Assembly (NCBI GenBank): GCA_028023455.1
Contig: JAQFVV010006215.1
Location: 12,689,473 to 12,753,472, forward strand
DNA: 64,000 nucleotides
Source of the DNA: Epiperipatus broadwayi
Taxonomy: Eukaryota > Onychophora > Udeonychophora > Euonychophora > Peripatidae
Reading direction: 5' to 3'
The notes under the pieces: model-generated
The model's database searches: none
What the model was told of the DNA's origin: nothing
Seen by the model: only the letters and a program-made list of their open reading frames with translations
Position numbers and translations under genes: made by a program
Shown here: in pieces, positions 23,573-35,764 of the stretch
Position numbering within the stretch: the stretch's first letter is position 1
How the letters are laid out: every line of letters starts with the position of its first letter

Positions 23573-24010
23573 TTAGGGTTGATCCGGTGTTTCCTCCCAT
23601 TCATTTTCATATTCCATTTCCAGGTCTTCATCTGTTTCGACCGTAGTTGTGGTGTTGTGATCAGTAAGGCTAAGGTTGGATTGTTATTTTGATTTTTTTG
23701 GGGCCGTTTTTCTTTGCCAGGCGGCCTGGCCTTCTCCTTTGTTCTGTTAGCTTTGGTGATTTGAGGCATATGGGGTGAGATAGCTTCCATAATTTCCATT
23801 GTTGTATTATTTTTAAAAATGGGTGTTTGATGTGTTATATATATATATTCTCGTTCACTATTACTCTGTGAGTTTATTTGATCTTTTATTAACTCTTTTT
23901 CATCAATATCTTTGGTAGGCCGAGTTACATAGTGTGCTGTTTTTTCCATTGCAGCCTCTTCAGGCTGTTGACTTTGTTTTTTTATCAGTGAGGTTTGAAT
24001 TTTATTGGTT
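23566..24010 (-). pseudogene. ORF1-like frame of the family B LINE
   Basis: The minus-strand frame reads on from TSLIKKQSQQPEEAAMEKTA (about 23990) to a stop at 23566. It is rich in Lys, Asn, Gln and Thr with a basic PPGKEKRPQKNQ patch, as expected of a nucleic-acid-binding ORF1 product, but no RRM or knuckle is visible. An upstream ATG (about 24030) is separated by a stop. The frame ends where the GIY-YIG insert begins, so it is probably truncated. Confidence 0.45.
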
Positions 24011-24599
24011 GTTTTTGTTGATAGATCCAGTCATTTGGCAAAGCTATTTATATAAAACAAATTTACTTATCCGATACCCCCATCCCGGTTTTCAGCAACA
24101 ATTTTCCCTTCAAAATAAAGCTGAATGACAGTATAAACCCGGAAGATATCCCTACACAAATAGTTGGCCAAAATGCAATACTAACCATTTACATAAAAGG
24201 ATAAAGGCCGAGATCCTTTGTGTGTGTGAAACCAGACACTTAGCAACCAATTGCAACACTAAAAAGAACCTGAAAAACCAACCGAACATTGAAGATCAAC
24301 CAAGAGAAGCTAACCAACAGGAGTCAAAAAATACAAAACAGTTAACAAAACTAACTAATAAACAATAAAGAATTAATAAAAAAAAACCACAGCTCAGCAG
24401 CAATGGAATAACAAAAAAACTTCCATATATTATGTATAGTCACATTAGGTTGGCTTATGGAATTTTTTGCCATTGTCATGTGAGCAGCTTCTTTAAATAT
24501 TCATATTTGTACCTTTGCTTTTTCTGTCCAATATTTTTGAATTTTCCCAATTGAACATATGATCTGATGGAAATAGTCCAATATAAAAATACAGCTAAG

Positions 24600-25170
24600 T
24601 TTATTAGGCTTCAAAAGAAGCAAGAAATTATTAAAATATCAAAAAAATAATAAGGAATAATGAGAAATTAATTGAGAAGATACTTAAAAGGCAGAACAGT
24701 TTAAGAGTTATAAAAAAAAAATTTCAAGAGAATCAAGATGAAAGAAAAAATGAATTAAAACTACAATGAAGAAAATGAAAAATAAGCATTTAAAAAATAT
24801 AATGGAATTGCAAAATGGCAAAGCAAAATGAAGGTAGAGGTAAAGGAGTACATCTGACAAATTTTAGATATATTGATAAAAAGACTGAATAACATGAAAC
24901 AAGCAATGAGGAAAAGGATAAGATCATAAATGGACTGACTGCAAAAAAATATGGAATTATCTTGAAAAAAAAAAAAGATAAATAGAAAAGATTGTAAAAG
25001 AAATAAAAGATCTCACATTAAATGAGTATAAACCATGGATGCATTAGTATTGCATATAAAATAGGTAAAAAAAAAGAGAGAGAGAGAGATTAGAATGCAA
25101 CCACGTGGAAACTTAGATTTTGTCAGCAAAATAATTAGAATAAAAAGTTTGCTAATAATGTAGAACTCCA
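24600..25170 (+). pseudogene. Possible LINE ORF1-like remnant, purine-rich
   Basis: With A-run slippages ignored, successive frames read as a lysine- and glutamate-rich coiled-coil-like stretch, then ILDILIKRLNNMKQAM (about 24863-24911), DKIINGLTAKKYGIIL (about 24920-24970), IVKEIKDLTLNEY and a late segment like DFVSKIIRIKSLL. This order (coiled coil, then a GL..-type RRM start, then an R/K-rich turn) resembles LINE ORF1 proteins. The stretch is A-rich and heavily broken, so the call is tentative. Confidence 0.3.
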
Positions 25171-26250
25171 TGTAATACCCGAATCATTTAATTCTTTAAA
25201 GGTAAATAATGAGCCTCTTAGTAGACTTTGCAATTATTTGTATTAAATATTGAAGTAATTTGTAATAGCATTTGACGAATTAGTATATTGATGTGTGAAT
25301 GCACGGTAATTTTATACTCAACATTTCAGAGACAAAATAGTGAGTCCATATTTTAATTTTTTGGTTTCTATCTGTAAAGGTTAGAAGTTATCTACAGATT
25401 TCAAAGCCCTGAAATGCAGAGAATAACAAACAAAATAGCAAAAAGGCTATTTCTAAAAGTAAATTTATTGAATGAATGTTTTTATTAATAAATATAAAAT
25501 ATGTAACTATATCAAGTTTTTAGAAGAATGTAAATTGTGGTAGTTGCATTCTTAACTTTTTTGTTTACTTTGAAAGTTTTTTTTATTACTTAGATAAATT
25601 TATTTCTTTTAATACTTTTTCATTATTTTAATTATATCTAAAATTATTTTTTAATAATCATGGAAAAAATTGTAGAAATATAGATAAAAAAATAGGGGAA
25701 TGAAAGAAAATTATTTTTACTTTAAAGTAAAAATATACTTATTAAGTATTACTTGTTTATAGAAAGTAGATATGTAGTTTTACATACTATTATTTGTAAT
25801 ACTAATTGTGTATATACATTCTTAACTTCTCACATTAATAATGTAAAAAATATTTTTTATATACAAATTGTCAGTGATTATCTTTTTTTTAAATCAATAT
25901 AAGCCTGAAATAAATGAAGGACAATTGTTTCATAAATTTATAAATGTAAAATGTGTTCATGCAGTTTTCTGTGTCAGTCAAATAAAAAATTAAAAGAAAA
26001 AATTCTTATCAAAAGAGCTATAATATATAAACAAATTAAAATTCATTTGGATAATTATCAAAAAGTAAAAATTTTTACAAATGGATGTTTACTTATTTTT
26101 GAAAAATAAAAGTATAATTTTAAAATTTTTTTGGAGAACAATGAATTTGAAAAATTAAAAACATGCTTATAAAAAATTAAAACACTTAATGAAAGTTATT
26201 TAAAATATTTAGGAAATTATTAATTATACATATATACAATTATTAATTAT
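25171..26250. other. AT-rich spacer, no gene seen
   Basis: A (GA)n microsatellite lies just before it (25075-25088). The rest is low-complexity A/T sequence with no frame or repeat recognised. Confidence 0.55.
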
Positions 26251-26640
26251 TAATATTATTAGAAAAGAATTATATGGCTTAGTGCTTTCCGGGAACATAG
26301 GTCTCCATATTCATAGCCTATCTTGGGAGTGTCGGCTTACATTGACATTTTAAGTGAAGCTTGGCAGTAATTTATGCAAAATTTATTCAGTTTTCTTTCA
26401 TATTAACTATTTTTTGGAGATTGCAAAGCACGATTCTTTTCGGTTTATTGCATAGTTGTCATTTGCAATCTCCAAAAAATGATGAATATGAAAGAAAACT
26501 TTGAATAAATTTTGCATAAATTACTGCCAATCTTTGCTTAAAATCTCAATGTAAGCCGACACTCCCAAGATAGGCTATGAATATGGAGACCTAAGTTCCC
26601 CGAAAGCGCTAAGCCTTATAATTCTTTTCTAATAATATTA
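26251..26640. mobile_element. Foldback (MITE-like) element with about 178-bp arms
   Basis: The left arm 26251-26427 is repeated in reverse complement at 26462-26640, leaving a loop of about 34 bases. Arms begin TAATATTATTAGAAAAGAAT and include ATAGGTCTCCATATTCATAG and CTTGGGAGTGTCGGCTTACA. By eye only about a dozen positions in 178 differ. A transcript would form one long hairpin. No coding capacity exists. No target duplication outside the arms could be separated from the AT-rich flank. The superfamily is unknown. Confidence 0.8.
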
Positions 26641-26734
26641 AGCTTCACTTTTTTCACGTAAAGCACAATTAAAACTTATCACTCGAAGGTGAAGTAAAAA
26701 CAGAGTTTATTTCAATTATTAATTCTATATACAT

Positions 26735-29316
26735 ATATTTTCAATTATGACAGACAAAACTGAATTATAGCCCATATTCCCATGTAAAGTTGCCAACCAA
26801 GTAAGCGATTGGCAACTGAAGGCAGAGAGTGATAAGTTCCAGAGCCCAGGCTGCCATTTGATGACTTTTTATTTAGATATTTATAATTGCAGATCATTTA
26901 CAAATGAAGAAAGACTTCATGAATTGGAAGAATTGTTCAATGTTAAATAAGATAATATTGAACTTCATGAAGTTAGATTAAAAAATTAAAATATGAAAGA
27001 TTTAAAAAGAGTACACATATTTTATTATAAAACTACAAATATGGAAACACAAGGATTGGGAATCTTTATAAATAAAAAGTGAATGAACAACACTGTGGCG
27101 ATTGATGGTATATCAGACAGAGTGGTAAGAATAATTATACAAAATAATGGAAGACATCAAATGCAGATAATTCAGATTTATAGCCCAATTTCTCATTGTG
27201 ATGAAGTAGGGAATTTTTATATGGTTTTTATTCAGATGAACATTTTAAATTTATGATGGAAATTAATGTTAGAATTAATAAACAATTGAAAAATCAAAGT
27301 GTTGTGAACAAATTTAATTATGATGACCGAAATAATAGAGGGGACAGACTAGCAGACAATGCAGAAAAAAAGCAATACATTATGAATTCTTTCTTTGAGA
27401 AAAATGCTAAATGGAGATAAAAAAAAGCTAATGAAGATATAGAAGAATAGGATTACACTTTGATACAGTGATCAATGATTAGCGAGATATATGTGTCAAT
27501 GAAAAATTAGAGATAAAAATTATTAAGAAAAAACAGTTGATATTCCAAAATTTCAAAAACAATCTAATGAATTTAAATTAGAATTTGAAAATTTTTTTTT
27601 AAATATTAACAGATTTTGAAGATATTCAGACTAGAATGAAATCAATAATTGATATGCAAGAACTGCAAGAAAGATAGCTCATACAAAAAAAGCAACAGTT
27701 TACAGGTAAATTTTCTATCAAAACAAGAGAATGTATAAAGATAAGAAGGAATCTAAAAAAAAAATTAAATGATCTAATAAGAATTCAATTTTTATTACTA
27801 GACCATTTAAAAAAAAATTTATATTCCTTCTTATCTTTATACTGTTGCTTTAAATAGCCATTGCTAATTTAAGGCCTATATAATTGTGAATTGGCAAAAA
27901 CTATAGAAGAGAATAAGTCTCAAAAGTACAAAACAAAGTTATTTTTCAATAAGAATAGATTAAACTTTTATTCTAAATAGCCAGCATTTTAAAAGAAGAG
28001 AGACATGCAATAAAATCTATAACAAAAAAAAATACTCCAGAAAATGATGGAATTATAACTGATATCTTAAAAAAAGTGGGTTAGAAAAATTGCTGGCAAA
28101 GTTGTATACCAAATGTCTAAATGATAAAGATGAGCTAAATGATCAGAAGTATGCAGTAGTATTATTGAGGTGATAAAGAAGATATTAGAAATTACAGATG
28201 TATCAGTTCTATACAAAATCTTTACCAAGATAATTAAAACTCATTTAACAAACTCTGAATTTTAATCAGCCAAAAAAAAAACAACCTGGATTAAAAAATG
28301 ATTTTAGCAAAATGGATCACATTCAAATAATGAGAGAAATTATAAAAAAGACCAATGAATGTGAATTACCGTTATGCTTTGGATGTGTAGATTATGAAAA
28401 GGTATTTGATACCACAAACATTTCCACAATGATTAAACTATTGGAAAGTCAAGATGTAGATTCAGAATAGTTATATTCTGAATATAAAGTGCAATAAGAA
28501 TGTATGATAGGTTGGATCCATAGCTCTAAAACTTTTTACAGAAGTTTTACAAAAAAATATTTTGTGGATTAAAATGGGAAGCTAAAGGGGTAAAAGTAAA
28601 TGAAGATTATTAAAGTCATTTAGATTTTACAGATGATGTGGTTTGTTTTTGCAAAGAATGTTTCAGTTTCAGGAAATATTGTAAGTTATCAGATGAAAGT
28701 TAAAAAAGTAGGACTAAAGATAAATTCAATTAATTTTCTCTGAAGAAAATAAAGATTGATAATCATGAATTAGAAATTAACAATTATAAATATCTTGGTC
28801 AGATTATTAATGCATATGGAAACATAATCAAAGAATTAAATTTGAAAGGAATGCTTTTGGTAAAAATAAAGATTAAAAAATATATGCCCATGTGTTTGAA
28901 AAGGAAAGTTTTTAATAGATGTATTTTACCAGTTTTTAACCGTGAATCTGAAATTTGGACAATTACTAGAATAGCAATTCAGACTTCAGACCACACAACA
29001 CAGTATGTTAAGGAGTAACAAGAAAAGATCGAAAATAAAATACAATGGTCAGAAAAATCACAAATATAAGTGATATCATTGAAAAAATTAAGAAACTGAT
29101 ATTGAGCTGAGCTAGACATAATGCTATAAAAGATGAATGGCTGAAGTCTTAAAGTGGATTCCATAAGATTGTAAAGATTTAGAAAAAGACCACATATTAA
29201 ATGATGGATGAAATAAGGAAATTTGATGATGTATTGTACCGAAAAAACAATAAGGTTCAGAGAAAATGGAATAATCTTGAAGAACTCTTCATCTTACAGT
29301 GGATTGATAATAGCTG
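26735..29316 (+). pseudogene. Dead copy of the RTE element found at 60.3-63.6 kb
   Basis: Similarity to the intact element starts at CAATTATGACAGACAAA (26742-26758, the ATG at 26747) and runs to CAGTGGATTGATAATAGC near 29315. A stop appears at the sixth codon, and dozens of frameshifts, A-run expansions and internal deletions follow. Recognisable blocks are LYNCRSF..EERLHELEE (about 26890), the endonuclease IINKK region (about 27070), AxFDT near 28410 and LDFTDDVV (28620-28643). It has lost coding function but preserves the family's FTDD catalytic box. The (GAT)n tail has decayed. It lies directly between a foldback element and a hAT-type MITE. Confidence 0.85.
27733..27842. repeat. Small inverted repeat inside the dead RTE copy
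   Basis: GTATAAAGATAAGAAGGAAT at 27733-27752 is found in reverse complement at 27823-27842 around an A/T-rich loop. The intact copy has only the first arm (near 61790-61810), so this is a local inverted duplication. Confidence 0.6.
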
Positions 29317-29532
29317 AAAATGATGAGCAAGCAGAATTTGGATTAATAAAAAATGTCATAGACAAGAAAAATGCATATATTCTCTTGATGTGCAATATAT
29401 GTAAGAGCAAATTGATGATAATTATATTTCACACTGAACCTTTAAAAATAAATCTAAGATATATTGATCAATCACTCTGATTCAGCCCTAAAAAAGCGAC
29501 TTAATGACCTTTACTTATCTTGTTTTCTAGAT

Positions 29533-30080
29533 CAGTGGTTTTCAACCCTTGGTCTGCGGACCGGTGCCGGCCGCAGAAGTTTTTTACCGGTCCGCCGGTA
29601 GACTGGCAGGAAAGTTTGTAATAACAAAATAATAAGAGTTTAAACTTTTAATTAATATAAACAATTTTTATTTATTTTTTCATCTCATTTTTACCCAAGT
29701 AAAAAAAAAGAAATAAAACGAAAACAAAATCTAATCAATCATACATAAATTAATTTGTTTTTCTAGTCACCACAGATGTTTACGGGGGGGGGGGGGGGGT
29801 AGAATTAAATTTTTTATTACTTTTCTAAAAAAAATCAAAATTTAAAAAAAAAACATACAAACTCCATATATATATAAAACTTAATTTTGTATATTTAACA
29901 TTGTTGTTTTGATCAGTTATAACAATTATGCTCATCTAAGGCTACGCAGTTTACATCTTTAAGAAAATTTATCTATAGACTTCTGCCGGTCCACGAAACC
30001 TTATAATTATTTTTGCTGGACCGCGAAACCTTATCCTTATTTTTACCGGTCCGCAGGTGTGAAAAGGTTGAAGACCACTG
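29533..30080. mobile_element. Non-autonomous hAT-type transposon with perfect 8-bp TSD
   Basis: Ends are CAGTGGTTTTCAACC (29533) and, in reverse complement, CAGTGGTCTTCAACC (30080), the CAGTGG-type inverted ends of hAT elements. Just inside are CTGCGGACCGG and its inverted partner CCGGTCCGCAG. TTCTAGAT flanks both sides exactly (29525-29532 and 30081-30088), the 8-bp duplication expected of hAT transposition. The 548-bp interior has no transposase. It has a 16-base G run (29784-29799) and repeated CCGGTCC..GAAACCTTAT modules near 29985-30055. Mobilisation would need a transposase supplied elsewhere. Confidence 0.9.
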
Positions 30081-30088
30081 TTCTAGAT

Positions 30089-33000
30089 AATTTAAAAATC
30101 ACGTAGTTGCCTCCACCTTTTAGCATTTAAAAGATCAATATCACTTTATTTCCACCTTACAATCCTCTATTTTCTGTAATCATAACAACAGATTCATACT
30201 CAATACATTTAAATATTGTTATTCCTATAAAATAAATTCCAAAAATTTACAAATTTATTATTATTTTTAGAGATTATCTAACATTTACCAAACATACTCT
30301 TAAATAATCTATCAAAACTTAATATCATTACTATTCCAACTGTATTCTTAAACAATTTAAATAAGTTTATGCTTATTATTGTTTAAATTCTAAATTTTAA
30401 TACCTAAAAGATGAACCTCAAGTAATACTGAAGTTTATATCTGAACTTTTTTTAAGAACATGATATAAATATTTGTTAAAGCATTTCCTTTTTGAATACA
30501 TTTTCTATTAATTTATCCAAAAGTTTTATTACAATAAGGTTTTGAAATCTAATTTTTGTTATTGTGTATTCATCATTACTAAAAGTAATGCAAAAAAAAA
30601 AACATCTAGAATACCTTGAAACATCATATTTAAACCATCCATCTATAAACTTTTTTTTTAATAATGTGCATTGATCAATAATCCTCTTTTCCTTTGTGCT
30701 AAAACAAACTATCTGTAGTTTATCAACTCTTTATAAGGATCTCTGTAATTTAGAAGTGATGCAAATTTTTACCAAGAAACCTGAAAATAAAAATCTTGGC
30801 AGATTGACAATTTCAGAATTATAAATATATATTGATAAACAATTTTGAAACATAGTCATTAACTCTAACATAACATTTCCATACTAATGAAAATAATTTA
30901 TTTTTTTTATGAATTTCTAAAATATAAGATGTTAATTATTAATTAGTAAATTATCATTTTTCTAATTTTAAGTTCTGTAGTAATTAATTTTAGTATAGGT
31001 GATTTTATTTACTTTTGGCTTCAAAAATCTAGCTAAAATATTCATCACAATTTCAAGCAATGTAGATAGCAAATAACAGAGGCACATCACAATGTCTTGT
31101 TAGTATTAATGTCTTGCTGGTATTAATATAAAAAACATAAACTGGTTTTTATAATTATTTGTAATTTGGATAAGCCGACTCATTAGAAATTTTTTGTGTT
31201 CTATAAGTTATAGTTGTTTTTTTTTATAGTGTATTAAGTCTGTGTAATTTTATTTCCAATTATAATTTTCTTAAAAAATAAATTATCAAAAGTTTCCAGG
31301 ATTATAAAAGTCTCATCACATACTTTTACTCTAAAACAATATTCACTAAACATTTAAAATGTCATTTAAATTAGGCCAAGAGCAAACCACAATAACAATT
31401 CATCAAAATGCCATTTTTCAATATTTACTCCACACAAAATTTTTAACTTGTCATGACTAAAGCATTACAAATAACTAATGGCAAACAGTTTAAAAGATAT
31501 ATATATTCTCAATGACTAAGTTTTGAATTGTGTAATCCTATCAAAGTATAACTTTGAATCAGACACTAATTCCATCTGTTGCATTTGAATAATTATGGCA
31601 ATACTGCTTTAAATTTAATTCCTCACTTCTATAATAACTATAGCAGTTTGATAAGAACACAAGCATATTTTTTTTGCTACATCATCAATTAACATTTTTC
31701 TAAAGTGGACTCATATGATATGCATGCATTAAGTCTGTACATTATGTGGTATAATGAATTATGTAAAAGTAACTAAATAAATATCTTTATTTTGAATTTT
31801 CAGTTTAATGATTTGAGGTAGGAGGGAAAATAATTTAATTCTTCCCAATGTGGGAAATTGAAAAATCACTATATCTTTAATTGAAAAAAAATACTTGTAC
31901 AATTAAATATGATTTTCACGTTTATAATATTCATATATTTTTAAATGCTTTTATATTAACTTGCCCTATCTGTCATTCTGTCAGGATGTCCAGATTTTTG
32001 AATTTTTAACAATGAAAAAAAAATCTGTTCCTTTTCAAAACTTGAACTCACAAACTTAGGTTTCTCATGAAAAAGCCTCATTTAACTCATATTTAACTAA
32101 TTAAAAGTAAATAATTTCTATTAAAATTTAAATTTTTTTTTCATATTTTGTAAAAAAAAAAAAAAAATGTGTAAAAAAAAAATTGAGAATTAATTAATTA
32201 AGTCAATACATATTTTTATATAGTATATGATCACATTTAAATTTAGAATTTGTTTGATAGAGGACATTAAATTATAATTTTTGTCAGATTTCTTTTTTAC
32301 TTTTAACTATTTTTTAAAATAATATATAATTAAAAAGGAAAAAAATATGTAAAAATAAGTTTTTTAAAACAATGCTTTTATGTAAATAGCCACTAAAAAA
32401 TACAAAATATTTAAGTTGAGCATATTTTATTTTTATATCCAAAAAACTGAAAAACAGTAAAATATTAAAAAAACTGTATATTATAAAATTACAAAAATTC
32501 TAGCCAAATAAAATTAAAAAATGAGTGATCTTTCTCCAGGTTATTTTGCTCCTTTGAGAATAAATCCATATGATAATGAAAACATAAAAACAGAGCAAAA
32601 ACACTCAAAAATTTGGAGTTGTCCATCTAAAGAAATAAGCTTTGTCAATTAATTTTCTATGTATTTAATATTGTTTATTTGTGAGCAATTATTCTTATTA
32701 TATACTTACTTATTTCCGTATTCTCTAACTAACAAATCTTTATATAATATTTTTTCAATTATTTGGTTTTATTACAATTTAGTTATTTTCTTCTACATAA
32801 AGTCACAATCTAGAATTTCCATAATTATCTCAAAACTAAAAATTTTATTTTCTTAAATTCTCATGCTTATTTTTTATATTTATACTTTAAAATTCATTGT
32901 TCCTTTTCAATTTTTTTACCCAATATTTTAACTCAAAACTAAAATTGAAATCTTTAATCCGTCTAATATTTTTTAAAATTATTTCTAAAATCTTTATATA

Positions 33001-33555
33001 TTTCCTTTCACAATCTTACTTTTATATTCATAAATTATTTGTACAAATAATCCTTTAATTTGCTCCTTCCTCAAGTTTTTCTAGATTATAGATGCAATAT
33101 TCCAATTTATATAATTTTTATCTTTGTCTTATCTTTAAAATTCATTAAGAAAATAAATGTTGGTCAAAATAATAAAGTAATGAAAACCATTATTTTTTGA
33201 GAATTTACAAATATATCTACTCATTCATATCTTTTAGTCAAAAATATTTCTTAGTCTAAATAATTTTGACTAAAATCTTAATAATCTTTCAGACTAAAAA
33301 AATATACTCATAAAATTTTTATTAAATAAATAAAAAAAATTCATTCTTACAAATATTTTTCCTTCAACTACTAAAAAATACATTAATTATTAATAGTATT
33401 ATGAGATCACTTCAGCTAATCCTTATAATGATCTGATTGTAATAAATAGGCAATAACTAAATTTTCAAATATATAATTAATCTTAAAAATATACTAAATA
33501 ATCTCCACACTACCACATATTCTTTTAAAATCATATGAATAGATATAATAAAGTA
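30089..33555. other. Long AT-rich interval, no gene seen
   Basis: Very low GC with frequent A/T homopolymers (for example about 32150-32180). The open frame at 32659-32856 is Phe/Tyr/Ile-rich chance coding. No transposon domain or exon was supported. Confidence 0.5.
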
Positions 33556-33560
33556 CAATG

Positions 33561-33960
33561 CCCCCCCCCCCCCAGATGCATTTCATGCTGACGCAGCACT
33601 CATCAGTTGGCCTAGTTCACCATCTCTCATACATATCACTATTATATGTAGAATATTGTGTAAGCATAAAGAATGGTGATCATATGATATTTAGTGGTAG
33701 AATATTTATCAATAGTTATTTGTTACATTTTGATTTACAAGTGTCAAACTTATTCCATCCACTTCAGATAAATCTAGTAGTGTGTTTAATTTTTAAAAAA
33801 TCAGATATATTAATCTTTAATAGAGGTTTAAGCTTTATATTTGGGCTAGAGACAATATGTAGTTGAGTAAATGATTAGTGATAATCATAACTAGATGGTG
33901 TAAAAATTGTGGGTGGAAGAAGTTTGACACATGTATATCAAAATGTAATAAATAATCTTA
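33561..33960. repeat. Copy of the 'GATGCATTTCATGCTG' foldback family
   Basis: Starts with 13 C (33561-33573) followed by AGATGCATTTCATGCTG and CAGCACTCATCAGTTGG, also found at about 35195, 35600 (inverted), 53193 and 53604. TTACATTTTGATTTACAAGT (33722) with ..GTGTCAAACTT recurs in reverse complement at about 33917-33952, so the copy is itself a partial foldback. The 102-codon open frame starting in the C-run at 33558 is a by-product of the repeat. Confidence 0.6.
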
Positions 33961-35060
33961 CAATAGTTTCCTATAATGCCACCAAAGAATACTTATAAAG
34001 TTTATTACTAGCAAAATTTACAGCATCAGTAAATGATCTTCAATATGAATTTTTATACTCATTTTATTATTTTGGAATGTAATAGTATCTGACATGAGAT
34101 CTAATATTTCATTTCTGAAGAATTGTTTAATTATTAAAAATTGATTCTTACATTTTATTTTGATCTTTTTAAATTAGTTTGTAATTAACAATTCAAGAGT
34201 CTAATCTATGCAAATTATGTACAATAATATATTTTAACTATACTTCTGATCAGCTATAGTTTGACCAATCCACTATCATTAATGATTTATTTATAATTTT
34301 CCAAAGCTTTTAATAAAATGTCATTTGAAAAAGTTAATATCCAAGGTCATCGTTTGCATTCAATTAATTTTTAAAATAAAAATGTTTTATTCTTTTACAA
34401 ATTAAAAAACAAAGATGCCATTATGCATTCAATAGGAACTTTAATGTAACAAATTATTTTGTATTAGTTAAAGTCATGCATATCAATTTACATTTCAGTA
34501 ATCAAAACACTTAATTTATTTACTTTTTTTTTTCATCATCAACATAAGATTTCTGCTCAAAGGCATATTTCAATATGATTTACTAGATCTCCTTCATTAC
34601 TGCCATTCTCTTCTCATTAATCTAATTATTAGTACTTTCTTAAAATAAAATAAAAAAAATTTTTCCATCAGATTGTATTTCTTATACTATTTTTTAAACT
34701 ATTTTTGCTTCTAATAGACCACTTCTTAAATATATATACAAATAATTTTTCTTACTTCCTCAATAATGCCTCCCTCATTCCAACTCATGATCACTTCTGA
34801 TTTTATCCTTTCAATTTTATTCACACAACTGTAAACTCTAAATTAGGAAATCAGTAGATATATAATGCCAATGCAAACAATTAAAGCTAAGAGAATCATG
34901 TGACAATTTACTTTGATATACAATATCTTAAAGTTTCAAAACTTTTTTTTTTAATTGCCCATAATATTAATGTGAAATTATATACTTTTCTGAATTTTAG
35001 AAAAGATAATAAATACTATTGACATTTTAAGAATTATTATAATATATTGAAAGACATGTG
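33961..35060. other. AT-rich spacer, no gene seen
   Basis: Low-complexity sequence. A T-run followed by CATCATCAACA near 34523-34545 could be an antisense LINE tail, but no coding remnant could be read next to it. Confidence 0.45.
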
Positions 35061-35064
35061 GAAG

Positions 35065-35760
35065 TGAATATTTCTGTAATTTTCACTACACCACTCTCAC
35101 GCTAGGTAGGAACTGGTTTCTATCCACTTTTAATACCTTATGGAGATATATAATCATAAACATATGACTAAAAACATGAAAAAGATCTATGATCTCCAAG
35201 ACGCACTTTTCATGCTCAACCAGCACTCATCAATTGGCCCAGACCACAATCTCTCATGTTTTTATCATTGTTCAATATATATATAGATAGTAAATTACTA
35301 TACTTTGACAAGTGTCAAACATGCTCCCCTCACAATTTTAACACAAATCACTTATTTCTGAAGTGAAATTTTCACTATGCTACTCTTATACAAAGTAGGG
35401 ACTGGTTTCTATCCACTTTTAATTCCTTATGGATGAATGTAATCATGAAAATTATTAAAATGATTTGTGTCAAAGTTATGAGGGCAACATGGTTGACACT
35501 TGTCAATTAAACTGTAGTAATGTGCTACCTATATATATACACAGAATAATGATAAAGATATGTGTAAGAGATTGTGTCTGGGCCAACTGATGAGTGCTGG
35601 TTCAGCATGAAATGTGCATCTTGGAGATCGTAGATCTTTTTCACATCTTTGGTCATATGTTTATGATTTCATCCCTCTACAAAGTGTTAAAAGTGGATAT
35701 AAACCAATCCCTACCTTGGTGAGAGTAGTGTAGTGAAAATTACACTACAGAAATATTCAT
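35065..35760. mobile_element. Composite foldback element, arms about 290-300 bp
   Basis: Left arm 35065-35350 pairs with 35461-35760 in reverse complement (shared blocks GAATATTTCTGTA, GGTTTCTATCCACTTTTAA against GGTTTATATCCACTTTTAA, AAAAAGATCTA, CCAGCACTCATCA). The 110-bp centre (35351-35460) is not unique: it repeats the outer part of the left arm in the same orientation, including GGGACTGGTTTCTATCCACT. The simplest reading is two roughly 400-bp MITEs joined head to head, the first lacking its inner end. No coding capacity. Confidence 0.75.
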
Positions 35761-35764
35761 TATT

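Larger units (their letters stand above)
19711..24420 (-). mobile_element. Decayed L1/Tx1-like LINE (family B), with a nested insert
   Basis: A nearly full-length antisense LINE. In minus-strand order it has an ORF1-like frame (about 24010-23566), an interruption by a GIY-YIG fragment (23572-about 23100), an endonuclease starting AIVRGLNSTSK (about 23060), a reverse transcriptase with YMDD (21096-21107), a C-terminal knuckle (about 20300) and an AATAAA (19724-19729) before a short A-run at about 19711. Many stops and frameshifts show it is dead. It is related to the fragment at 4.1-5.0 kb and more distantly to family A. The 5' limit near 24420 is approximate. Confidence 0.7.

Noticed and set aside
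24452-24530. TTAGGTTGGCTTATGGAATT, which looks like a mariner end
   Set aside because: Only one end found, no partner inverted end and no transposase remnant nearby.
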